DNA of 64,000 bases, from contig MEHQ01002986.1 in NCBI GenBank assembly GCA_008828725.1, positions 392,591 through 456,590 on the forward strand, written 5' to 3'. The stretch comes from Saccharina japonica. Its lineage: Eukaryota; Sar; Phaeophyceae; Laminariales; Laminariaceae. Below, in pieces: positions 55,480 through 64,000 of the stretch. A program made the position numbers and the translations under genes. Every line of letters begins with the position of its first letter. Position 1 is the stretch's first letter. The notes beneath the pieces are model-generated. The model was not told the origin of the DNA and did not search any database. It was given only the letters and a program-made list of their open reading frames with translations.

Positions 55480-55632
55480 CCTCCCTCGGATCGCATCGGG
55501 ATCGGATACGTAGTACTTAGGGCTTCTTCGATGCATCGCGCGTGTGTGCCCTGCTCTTCCAAAACTTTAGCATATAGGGCAAGGCCCTCTCTCCACGAAG
55601 CACACAGCTCGAAAGTATGCGAGGCATCTCCT
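55480..55632 (-). CDS. Candidate internal exon, unknown protein
   Basis: On the minus strand it lies between a T-rich tract ending AATAAAG and a GG/GTAGGG donor. The frame reads DASHTFELCASWREGLALYA, then KVLEEQGTHARCIEEAL and STTYPIPMRSEGG, a helix-forming, gene-like composition over 50 codons. There are no stops, and GC content is higher than in the surroundings. I do not recognise the family, and the neighbouring exons were not found. The + strand frame over the same bases (Pro/His/Gln-rich) is less protein-like. Confidence 0.45.
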
Positions 55633-55639
55633 CTTTATT

Positions 55640-56395
55640 GCAAAAGCAAGTAATTAGGGTCCTCCTTTCTCTCCTTTCCTTTCCTCTCCACTCTGCCTCT
55701 CCTCTCCTCTGCTGCTTTGCTGCCATGATATGATACATACGAGTCGTACATACGTACGAACACGTATACAGATACGTCGCAGCGTTTGTGTTTTTTTTTT
55801 CTGGTCAATTCAGGTCCTCTGTCCTCTGTCCCTCACTTCTTGCAGCCCGATTTCTTTTTAAGTTGGAAATAGAGTCCATAAGGAACCTGTGTGCTCGATC
55901 ATACGTTCGTATCATACCAGGTACATACGAATACGACGATTTTTTTTCATGATACAAAAATAATAGGCCCAAAATAATCCATACGTCGTTCGTACATAGA
56001 CAAAACGACTTGAATTTGTACATACGTGAACCGATTTTTGCTTTTTGCCCAGAGTCAACGAATAGCAGACACCACGCAGAGAGCACTACGTTGCTCCCCC
56101 CAACCATGTGCGAAAACAACAGCAGCCGCAGGCAGTGTTCCCTTCGGGGCAAGAGCGCCGTGGTGCTCGTGGTGGAAATCTGCACGGACTCTTTTTTTTT
56201 GCCATCGAGTGCTGCGGCTGTATGTACGAGTACGCACAGCAGCAGCAGCAGCAGTACCCCCCAAATATCCCAGAACGAGCAGCACCGGCACTACTACTTG
56301 CAATATGAAAAAAGTATCACAGCAGCACGACCAGCAGCACCAGCAGCAGCGGTACGTCTCCGGACAGTCTCTACTTTGAAGACGCAGCACCAGCT
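55640..56395. other. No firm gene
   Basis: Between 56050 and 56200 both strands have plausible short frames (minus ALLPRREHCLRLLLFSHMVG). I could not find phase-compatible splice sites joining them to 55480-55632. Confidence 0.35.
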
Positions 56396-56399
56396 GCCT

Positions 56400-56449
<50 letters not shown>

Positions 56450-56520
56450 GTAGGAGCAGTAGCAGAGACGGCAGCACCAGCACCAGCACAAGTACCCGCA
56501 GCAGCAGCAGCAGTAGCAAC
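56400..56520. repeat. (CAG)n microsatellite
   Basis: A run of about 16 CAG, then interrupted CAG/GCA repeats. Similar shorter runs are at 56236, 56670 and 56711 (CTG). Confidence 0.97.
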
Positions 56521-57102
56521 GGCAGTAGTATACTGTAGTCTCGAGCGATCCGTGAGAAACGAACAGGATTGCTCGACGACCCCTTTTTGTTTTACTGCTG
56601 CTGCTTTTTTTTTTTCTTTGTTCTGTGTTCTGTATTATTCCTTTCGGCTATGTAATCTTGTGGAATCTCAGCAGCAGCAGCAGCAGCAGCAGTACTCTCG
56701 ACGAAAACGACTGCTGCTGCTGCTGCTGCTGTGCTCTTGTGTTCCGCAGTTCTGCAGCTCCTCTTCGCTATATGGAGCTGTGCTCTCTCAGCAAAGCTCT
56801 GGGTAGAGTACGATATGATACTGATACCTCATACCCTCTCCATCATGCACGCCCTGATGATCGATCACCACAAAAATCGGAGAGCGACTTTTATTTGAAT
56901 CTTTTTTTTTTTTATCTGGCGCACTACGATTACTTGCGTGATACTTACAAACATCAACTCAGCCCAGACCACGCGCTCCTCCCCGATCCAATTTATACAA
57001 ATAACTACGACCTACTCGCTTGATTGTTGATTTGCTTCAGTATGTTTACTTTCTATTATTTTTCCTTTTCGCTTTTTTCTTTCTTTTCTCTTTTTTTTCT
57101 CT

Positions 57103-57318
57103 TGCATGCACCTGGATTGCTAGCAGGGTAGGTCTTGCCTGTCGCATATGGCATTGCATTGTCTGCTCTGCTTACTGCACTGAGTGTAGTATCTCTGTGT
57201 CGTAGTTTTGTGACCACAGAACTGGTACCTTTTTAGGATGATGAATCGGCACGGACACTGGGTGTGCTGGATGTCGAGGGGTAGAAAGGAAGGTTTAATG
57301 TGAAGAACACACACATAT
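57103..57318 (-). repeat. REP-E full-length copy
   Basis: TGCATGCACCTGGATTGCTA to GGTTTAATGTGAAGAACACA. One base differs from most copies in the salI-like core (GTCGAGGGG). Confidence 0.82.
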
Positions 57319-57329
57319 ACTCTCGGCAC

Positions 57330-58170
57330 AGCCTATAGACGCAGCACAGCACAGCAGCAGCAGAGCAAACACACTTACTTGTGTTACGATTACCATTACT
57401 ATCAACAACATTTAGGGGGGGGGGGGTGACGAGAGGCTCGGAGCTTCGAACTGGGTGTATATTATGGTCTGTACCAAGTCTGTACGTGTGGAGCATTCTC
57501 GCCTTGCGCTCGCAGCAGACATTACGAAGATTTTCGTATACGTAGCGAGGGGGGGGGGGCGGGGGGCGGGGGGTTACAACTCTATTTCCCACTCTCCGGA
57601 GGCCGAAAACATAATGACCGTTCAATATGAATATCGTTATACAAACGTGTACTATATTTCGGGCCAACGTTTATAATGGTCGGTGTTAAGGATGGGTGTT
57701 CTCACATTGTTCTTGTAGCCCATTTGTCATTTTCCCGTGAACTCTACGAAAGCCCGTGGTGGTCCCCGCTGTGTGTGTGTGGTCCTCTCATCATCATGTG
57801 TTACCATTTTGAGTGCTGTTGGATGCTTTTTCTGCCGAAGATTTTCTTTTTCGCTTTTTATTCCGCGCCGGCGTACCATGGCCAAGATCTCGCTCTCCGC
57901 GCGCACAGCAAAAGCAGCCCGCGCACAAGATACATTCATACATATCATCATAGGATATACGCCGGCACGTAGCCATGGTCTCATTGCAAGGCAGGCAGAC
58001 AGGGACAGAGAGGCAGACTTGAAATGAAACGTATACATTAATATTGACATATTCATATCATACCCCGTCATCTTAATTCATCATCCAATCGCCAGCAGTA
58101 AATAGGTTAATCGCGCTCGACATTTAGTGGAGATTATTATTATTATCTTGTCCCAGCAGCAGTACTCGCA
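57330..58170. other. No firm gene
   Basis: G-runs lie at 57415 and 57549. A frame starting at 57878 in good context (TACCATGGCC) reads AKISLSARTAKAARAQDTF but has no recognised family. The opposite strand is equally open. Confidence 0.35.
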
Positions 58171-58175
58171 GCAAG

Positions 58176-58328
58176 GTAGGCTGAAGTCTTCTCGCGATAA
58201 AAATGCAAGGCAAGAACCGTTAGTGGGGGAGGAGGGAGAGGAGCCTACTTTGTGACCCCGGATCTGAGTTACGACTAGGGCGTAGGGAGGAGAGAGAAAG
58301 GAAGGGCGAAGATAATAAATGGGACGGA

Positions 58329-58364
<36 letters not shown>

Positions 58365-58365
58365 G
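58176..58365 (+). mobile_element. SINE body with long A-tail
   Basis: GAAGTCTTCTCGCGATAAAA, GTGACCCCGGATCTGAGTTA and GGCGAAGATAATAAATGGGA, ending in a run of over 30 A. It is the only copy here with a long pure A-tail, suggesting a young insertion. Confidence 0.82.
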
Positions 58366-58475
58366 TCTGTGACCCACGTGACCACAGAATTAGTACCTGG
58401 TACTCGTGCGTATTAACGTATATACCATGTACGATCTATCTCTCTACGCGCGTTTGTATCATAAACGTAGGATAA

Positions 58476-58564
58476 CTCTTATAGGACTGGAGTCCCGTTT
58501 CGGGGACAAATTACTTAGAATTAGACTGGATTGTCCCCAAAACGGGTCTGCAGTCCTAAAAGGG
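58476..58564. mobile_element. TTAA-family MITE with ATAA target
   Basis: ATAA on both sides (58472 and 58565). CTCTTATAGGACTGGAGTCC to CTGCAGTCCTAAAAGGG. Confidence 0.85.
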
Positions 58565-58569
58565 ATAAG

Positions 58570-59365
58570 AAAGAAGGACGGACACTGCTTTATGAAGTAC
58601 CAGGTAGTTGGGTAGAAAGTAATGTGAAGACAACGCACACACACTCACTCGTGTGGTCCCACTTTAGTGCCGCATGCGGTGCCAGCCCAGCTTTTCCCAT
58701 ATCCCGAACGACGATGTCCGCACTAAAACCAGCTCTGCCTACTAGCGAGGCACCGCATTCTACAGCTGGGGGACCCCGAACCGTCCTGATTCAGTGCGGT
58801 ACATACCAAGCTTGGCGGTACTACTCAGCTGCTGCTATTTCGTCTCGCCGAATTCAGAAAATAAATAATTAACTCTAATTTTGGTATGTACAATAATTAA
58901 ATAGTAATCAATCCAATACGAGTATAGGTCCAGCCACGAGCTTCCCGCGCTCCTGCATCCCCTCCTTGTGATTGTGCGTTATTAATAGCACAATGCTGTA
59001 CGTAGTACCCACCGGGTTATATCATACTGGTAGCATATTATACGTACTGCTGTTGTTGTTGGAAGACGTCGTGTTAAGTGACTATTATTGTCGACCGGGT
59101 ACGAGTAGTATATAGAAAGGGCTGTTTACTGTGAAGTACACACACATTCTTTCTGGTGCTCATATATTCGTTTCATAGCGATTTCCAGGGCACGACGTAC
59201 AGGAGCCGTGTCCTTACAACTTATGTTATAAGCGTGGTAAGAGTACGTCTGGTGTAGGCTGCGCTGTGTGCCGCGCTATCTCGGGACGACCATGGATCTT
59301 AAAAGGACACCGGTATGACTTAGATCGTCTCTTATCTTCATTACGTAAGCCTCGCCTTTTTCTTG
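58570..59365. other. No recognised gene
   Basis: A REP-E end fragment lies at 58600-58645. The frame at 58680-58865 (MSALKPALPTSEAPHSTAGG) follows a CAG acceptor-like site but has no family resemblance. Confidence 0.35.
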
Positions 59366-59369
59366 TGTC

Positions 59370-59735
59370 GTTTCCATCCCATTTATTATCTTCGCCCCCT
59401 TCTTTTTCTCTCTCTCCATCATCATCCTGCAGTACGTAGCTCAGATCCGGGGTGACATGCCAAGTTGGCCCTTATCCCCACTCCGTCCCGGCATTATAGG
59501 GATTCGAGGGTCTATGGGACTACGGCCATGCATGAAAATGAAGGACCCCCCCCCCCCTCCCCACTACGGTTACTCCTTGCGTTTTTATCGCAAGAAGCCA
59601 TGTCTTCCCTCACGTCGATTCGCGTCGAATTGCGCCTACCGACGCTACGTATATGGCCACGCTGTGATACATTTGGGCGTTCGGCAAAATGGTTCCTTTT
59701 TTTTCTTGCAATAAAAATCTCAAAAGCTCACCACG
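59370..59735 (-). mobile_element. SINE split by a LINE 3' end
   Basis: SINE pieces 59370-59455 (TTTATTATCTTCGCCCCCTT, TCAGATCCGGGGTGAC) and 59558-59735 (CACTACGGTTACTCCTTGCG, TTGCGCCTACCGACGCTACG) flank a C-tailed LINE fragment. Confidence 0.8.
59470..59557 (+). mobile_element. LINE subfamily B 3' end nested in a SINE
   Basis: CCGTCCCGGCATTATAGGGA, GGGTCTATGGGACTACGGCC, ATGCATGAAAATGAAGGA and a run of 13 C. Confidence 0.8.
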
Positions 59736-59780
59736 ACGGCACTCGATTTCGGGTACGTATATACCAAAATGCTGCTATTT

Positions 59781-59897
59781 ACGGGGGACCATAGTAAATA
59801 GGACCAAATATTGTTAGTAAACGTGGAAAATATATATACTGTAGGTTTTTGTTTGTACCGTACGTCCTATTTACTAGTATTTACTATGGTTCCCCGC
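59781..59897. mobile_element. MITE-B copy
   Basis: ACGGGGGACCATAGTAAATA to AGTATTTACTATGGTTCCCC, full length. Confidence 0.87.
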
Positions 59898-60067
59898 AAT
59901 AGTACAAGCAGTATTAATAATTATAATAGTTGCATTTGAAGCTAACCACTACGATTGATGGACCTCTCTCGTACCCGGTACGTTGGCATTTCACTTGCTT
60001 TTTACTTTTCACCAGTTTTACCCATTAATTTGCGTTTATTTTGTTGGGGCTTTTCTCTGTCTCATAG
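59898..60067. other. No recognised feature
   Basis: Short AT-rich stretch. Confidence 0.4.
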
Positions 60068-60242
60068 CCTGTGACCACAGAATTAGTCTGTGACCACAGA
60101 ATTTGTACCTCTGACCTGGTATCTCTCTAGGATTAGGAATCAGGACAGACATCAGTAGTGGGTGTACTGAATGTAGTGATTGATGCACTTGGGTGGGTGG
60201 AAATAACGGGTTTAATGTTTAATGTGAAGACAACACACACCG
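60068..60242 (-). repeat. REP-E second-subfamily copy
   Basis: TGTGACCACAGAATTAG occurs twice, then GATTAGGAATCAGGACAGAC and TTAATGTGAAGACAACACAC, matching 22325-22475. Confidence 0.7.
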
Positions 60243-60479
60243 GGGCGACCGGCTTGTAACGAAACAAATACCTGTGGCTCTAAAAACTTGGAGCAATTTG
60301 GCCCCCAAACGTAGGTGGTCTCTCGGTCAACACCAGCAGGACAACTACGCGTAGCTCGTAAGCGCAACTACCCGGCGGGTGACAGATTCTTCCGTTTTTC
60401 CGCATAAGAGTACCTGATACTGCTGGATGATGTGCGTACCATTGCATGTTTGCGGTATACCTGGTATATGATGGCATCA

Positions 60480-60535
60480 TCCTGCTGGTGGTGGTGGTGG
60501 TGGTGGTAGGTGGTGGTGGTGGTGGTACATAGGTG
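60480..60535. repeat. (TGG)n microsatellite
   Basis: TGG repeats with one AGG interruption. Confidence 0.95.
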
Positions 60536-60539
60536 TGTT

Positions 60540-61350
60540 CTATCATCGCTGTATGAATCGCAATCGTGGCGCCTTCCACCTTCTTTGTTTGTGTCCTTCG
60601 CTGACATCAAGCCGTGTTCTTTCTTCTGTCATCTACAGGCAGTAGGATCGATATAGTAACAGCAGGACACACCCAAAGAATGCCCGTGCTGATTCTTCAC
60701 CCGACGTATGATATGCATGTATGTTGTATTTACAGTCAGTTATAAAATACGTACGTAGTGCACTGCTGTACTTAAACCGAAATATTACTCTAATTCCAAG
60801 TGATTTGTCCCCACAGGGGGACTGCAAGCTCAAAAGGTGGTCTTGTCTCTATATACAAAACAGAATGCAAGCCGTAAGCCGTGTAGTTGTAGTAGTAGTA
60901 TGATATGTACCTTAACTCTAATATGGCCTTGTCGTCTTTTCCTTCAGAAAAAATGATCCCTCACTAATTCCAAGTAGTTTTGTTTCCTGGCGACAAGCCG
61001 ATTTACCTGGTCTTACCTCTATTATGGCCTTAAACCGGTTGGTCTTAACATAAATGGGTACGTACACCACTCCTGTGTATGCGAATATCGTAGAGAAAGA
61101 GAGGTGCAAGCTACCACGGCCACAAACTACGACCCAAATTCATAGCAAATGCAGCAGCAGTGTGTAATGTATATATGTAGGGTAACAACGAATGGTTTCA
61201 GAACGGAAAGGTCTACGGAACAAGATATTTTTCCGAAATCATCTGGTCCCCCCACTACGTACGGAACAAGAAGTTTTTCGGAAATTATCTGGTCGAGACA
61301 AGAGGGCCTTCCGAAAATATAATGTTCGACTTTTTTTTTTTCATGTAGCA
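60540..61350. other. No gene; MITE remnants
   Basis: Partial TTAA-family cores lie at about 60783-60835 (ACTCTAATTCCAAGTGATTT) and 60945-60985 (TCACTAATTCCAAGTAGTTT). The remainder is unassigned. Confidence 0.5.
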
Positions 61351-61357
61351 CCCTTAA

Positions 61358-61512
61358 CCCTTTCAGAACTGCGAAAAATATCCCACACTAATTCCAAGTA
61401 GTTTGTCTCCAAAAACGGGGGACCGGTTCTCGCCCCATTCAGAACTGAAAATTTATCCCACACTAATTCCAAGTAGTTTGTCCCCTAAAACGGGGAACCG
61501 GTTCTTAAGGGG
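61358..61512. mobile_element. Two TTAA MITEs in tandem
   Basis: TTAA at 61354, CCCTTTCAGAACTGCG to GGGGGACCGGTTCT, then directly CCCCATTCAGAACTG to CGGTTCTTAAGGGG. The two copies share one junction without a full target repeat. Confidence 0.82.
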
Positions 61513-61608
61513 TAAACGGTTTTGTTGTCGAGAAACCGACGCGCTGAAAAACGAAAAACGACCACACCTCCTGTGCAAATTCAACGTCCTTTACGGGTAC
61601 GAATGTAC

Positions 61609-61609
61609 G

Positions 61610-61640
<31 letters not shown>
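61609..61640. repeat. (GTT)n microsatellite
   Basis: Ten GTT units. Confidence 0.95.
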
Positions 61641-61747
61641 GGTTCGTTGCTCTTACATTAAAAACCATCGCCACAACAATGCAGTGCGTCGTAGCCACAG
61701 GAAAGGCTCCAGCTGCCAGTAACACTCTGGAGATGGGGAAATATTAC

Positions 61748-61882
61748 CCCGTTCAAAACTGCAAAACTCATCCGACACTAATTCCAAGTAGTCTGTTCCC
61801 AAAAACGGGGGGCCGGTTCTTAACCCATTCAGAACTGAAAAAAATGTCCCACACTAAGTTCAAGGAGTTTGTCCCCAGAAGA
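61748..61882. mobile_element. Two TTAA MITEs joined at one TTAA
   Basis: CCCCGTTCAAAACTGC to CGGTTC, TTAA, then CCCATTCAGAACTG to GTTTGTCCCCAGAAG, the second copy truncated. Confidence 0.78.
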
Positions 61883-61986
61883 GTCGCCTTTACCGCAATT
61901 CTGAATTATTATATAGGATACAGTATATAAATCGGGGACTTGGTTGTGGCCTTCGTGTGGTTCCAGTGTTATGAGGCCGGATATTT

Positions 61987-62092
61987 AGAAAAACGCCGAA
62001 AACACTACTTTCGACCCTAACTCTAACCCTAACCCCACCCCCGTCCCCGCCCCGACCCTTCGGAGCTTTGTCTCGAAAAAAGCAGGCGTTTT
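61987..62092. repeat. Short telomere-like segment with weak inverted ends
   Basis: AAAAACGCC ... TTTCGACCCTAACTCTAACC, CTAACCCCACCCCC ... TTTTTTCG-type complement and GGCGTTTTT. It resembles the core of 32679-32968. Confidence 0.5.
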
Positions 62093-62272
62093 TTTTTTTT
62101 TTTAAAAAATTGGGCGACCCCCCTAAAAGGTATAAAAATTTCCCCCTCTTCTTTTTTTTTTTTTTAAAAAATTGGGCGACCCCCCTAAAAGGTATAAAAA
62201 TTTCCCCCTCTTCTTTTTTTTTTTTTTTGAAAAATTGGTCGACCACACTAAAAGGTATATAATAAAATATTC
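62088..62272. repeat. Tandem repeat, 67-bp unit, three copies
   Basis: A T-run, then AAAAATTGGGCGACCCCCCT, AAAAGGTATAAAAATTTCCC and CCTCTTC. The third copy is diverged. Confidence 0.93.
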
Positions 62273-62354
62273 CCCGATTTCCATACTTTATCCTAGATAA
62301 TATTCAGTGGTGCGGTAAAGGCTACTGCCCCAGAAACGGGGGGCCGGTTCTTAA

Positions 62355-62438
62355 CCCATTCAGAACTTACTTGAAAACATGTCCCACATTAGTTCCAAGT
62401 AGTCTGTCCCCAAATTCGTGGGACCAGTTCTTAAGGGC
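62355..62438. mobile_element. TTAA MITE, preceded by a half copy
   Basis: TTAA at 62351 and 62439. CCCATTCAGAACTTACTTG to CCAGTTCTTAAGGGC. The left neighbour ends GGGGGGCCGGTTC at the same TTAA. Confidence 0.82.
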
Positions 62439-62444
62439 TTAAGC

Positions 62445-62910
62445 CTGAGGAGGAGGGGATACTTGAGACGCCGCGACTTGCGGAGAGCTGTCCATACAAC
62501 AAGTACTGACTGCCTGGTTATTTATTGCAATTTGTATGATATGATACGAGTGTATATAGTCTGTTTTTTTTTGTGGTTGTTTGTACGTTCTACTTGTCGT
62601 GTCCTTATTAGTATCCCCCTGGTACCAGTGCAGTACACCCGTTTGGCCTATGTGTGGCACATGTAATGCATCCTCGCTTGTGGTGTCTCTCGATGTCTCC
62701 AAGTTGGGAACGGAGAATAATGGTATACGATGTATGAGTGGAACAAGCGCTCGATATATCTATAGATGATTGTCAGATGACAAATAAAATACAAATAATT
62801 TTAGGAACGGGACGGACACATGGACACTGGATACATATGTATACATATATACGTACGCACACTGCTGTCTGTGTTCGATATCTATACACTCTTCTGCTAC
62901 TGCTGTAACT
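62445..62910. other. No recognised feature
   Basis: AT-rich sequence with ATACATATGTATACATATAT palindromic repeats near 62830. Confidence 0.4.
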
Positions 62911-62914
62911 GTTC

Positions 62915-63045
62915 GTCGCATCCCATTTCTATCATCTTCATCCTTCTTTTTATCTCTCCCTCCCATGTATGAATATGATACTCCCTACTAATGGCTGCAG
63001 TCGTAACTCAGATATACGTACGTACAGATCCCGGGTCACGTACGA
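62915..63045 (-). mobile_element. SINE 3'-end fragment
   Basis: GCATCCCATTTCTATCATCT, TTATCTCTCCCTCCC, an insertion, then GTCGTAACTCAGAT and ATCCCGGGTCAC. Confidence 0.6.
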
Positions 63046-63082
63046 CGTACGACCGTACATACAATACAGAAGTGCCGGTTGT

Positions 63083-63262
63083 CGCTATATGGCAGTGCAT
63101 TGTCTGCTCTGCTTACTGCACTGAGCGTAGTATCTCTGTGTCGTAGTTTTGTGACCACAGAACTGGTACCTTTTTAGGATGAAGAATCGGCACGGACACT
63201 GGGTGTGCTGGATGTCGACGGGTAGAAAGGAAGGTTTAATGTGAAGAACACACACACACATA
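63083..63262 (-). repeat. REP-E copy
   Basis: TATGGCAGTGCATTGTCTGC to TAATGTGAAGAACACACACA. Confidence 0.8.
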
Positions 63263-63477
63263 CTGCCGGTATGCGCCAGCCAAGCAAGAATACCGGCACT
63301 ATACCGTCAACCGGCACTACTCCAAACACTACTACGTACACTGCCCAATTCCCATACGTACTACGAGGTAGTAAGCGATTTCACGGGCACTAAAGAGGGC
63401 AAGCGGCACTATAATAGAGGGACCACGACTACCTGTATGTAGCATGCTCCTATGCCGCCGCCCCCTTCCCGGAAAAA

Positions 63478-63612
63478 CGTATTGAGCGCCCCAAATGTTG
63501 GAGGTGTCTCTATCAGGAGTAGGAACGGTGCGCTCCATCTCGAAAGGGATTCGTGGTCAATGGTCAAACGACGACTAAGACAAGCAGCAAATGAGTATGC
63601 CCCCCCCCCCCC
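63478..63612 (+). mobile_element. LINE subfamily A 3' end
   Basis: CCCCAAATGTTGGAGGTGTC (coding PNVGGVSIRSRNGA), TCTCGAAAGGGATTCGTGGT and AGCAAATGAGTATG, then a C-run. It is the longest A-type tail in the window and shows the C-terminal residues before KGxVVNGQ. Confidence 0.78.
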
Positions 63613-63624
63613 GGCGCGCCCCCT

Positions 63625-63700
63625 TAACCCCTTAAGAAAACCGGTCCCCCGTTTTTTAGGGGACAAAATTTTTAACCTTGGGCGGGGGAAAAATTTTTAG
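63625..63700. mobile_element. TTAA MITE, degraded
   Basis: TTAACCCCTTAAGAAAACCG, GTCCCCCGTTTTTTAGGGGA, then loss of similarity. Confidence 0.6.
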
Positions 63701-63862
63701 CTGTTGGAATATTTTTTCAGATTGTAGCAACCGAATGGGGTGCCCCCCCCACCCTCCCCGCTTGGGTTATACCTCTTACCGTGTACTGTAGTAGTATTGG
63801 TAGTAGTACCGGTATATAACACGCAAGATAAAACTAAAATACATCCATACCCTCGCATCACC

Positions 63863-63935
63863 GGGGGGGGACCATAGTAAGTAGGACCCAACATTGTTGA
63901 TACAATTAGGTAAATATTTACCAGGTACGAATAAA
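63863..63935. mobile_element. MITE-B, left part only
   Basis: GGACCATAGTAAGTAGGACC, AACATTGTTGATACAATTAG, then replaced by other sequence. A REP-D 3' piece follows at 63945-64000 on the minus strand. Confidence 0.7.
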
Positions 63936-64000
63936 CTTTTTAAAAAAACAGCGGTGAAATCGAGGATTTCGTGCCAGTCCTCATCTTTGCGCGCTGAGTG

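Overview
This is a nuclear window from a eukaryote with a repeat-saturated genome. The evidence is tRNA-derived SINEs, non-LTR (LINE) retrotransposon sequence, several MITE families, TTAGGG-type interstitial repeats, GT-AG introns of several kilobases and short GC-rich exons. I cannot name the species. A protist or alga with a large intron-rich genome is my best guess, and that is inference only. No rRNA gene, intact tRNA gene, CRISPR array or bacterial operon is visible. Almost all short reading frames in the window come from microsatellites, repeats or palindromes. || Layout. Bases 1-18749 form one contig that is a giant imperfect inverted repeat: left arm 1-8418, spacer 8419-10352, right arm 10353-18749. 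It begins with 27 A and ends with 27 T, followed by 13 N (18750-18762). A second contig runs from 18763 to the end. || Genes. The one gene I can reconstruct is on the + strand and encodes a Smr-domain protein. Its exons are 11117-11386 (DLHG half of Smr), 13752-13863 (TGQG half), 19364-19429, and 28175-28654 (NPGRVVV tail plus an acidic Ser/Asp/Gly repeat region). Intron phases agree at all three junctions. Two further exon-like segments in the spacer (9532-9700 and 9887-9974) fit each other in phase but do not fit the next Smr exon. The left arm carries an inverted copy of the two central Smr exons only. A weaker candidate exon lies on the minus strand at 55480-55632. || Mobile elements. A 5'-truncated LINE lies on the minus strand at about 34786-38740. 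Many short LINE 3' ends of two related subfamilies all end in a run of C rather than A. There is a tRNA-headed SINE family (GGTCGCCCCG start) and a second tRNA-like SINE with a conserved palindromic leader. MITE families include a TTAA-flanked piggyBac-like one of about 80 bp and one with ACCATAGTAAATAGGACC ends. Large fold-back elements lie at 22000-22282, 39058-39608, 47505-47755 and 53727-54325. A further set of fold-back elements carries telomere-like cores. Tandem arrays and microsatellites (TAC, CCA, TTG, CAG, GACGAA, CGATATCG) fill much of the rest. || Quality. About 33.7-38.0 kb differs from its homologues mainly by single-base insertions and deletions, as unpolished long-read gap fill would. 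The 18.7-kb palindrome may be two haplotypes joined head to head rather than a real chromosomal structure. Both possibilities are set out in the findings.
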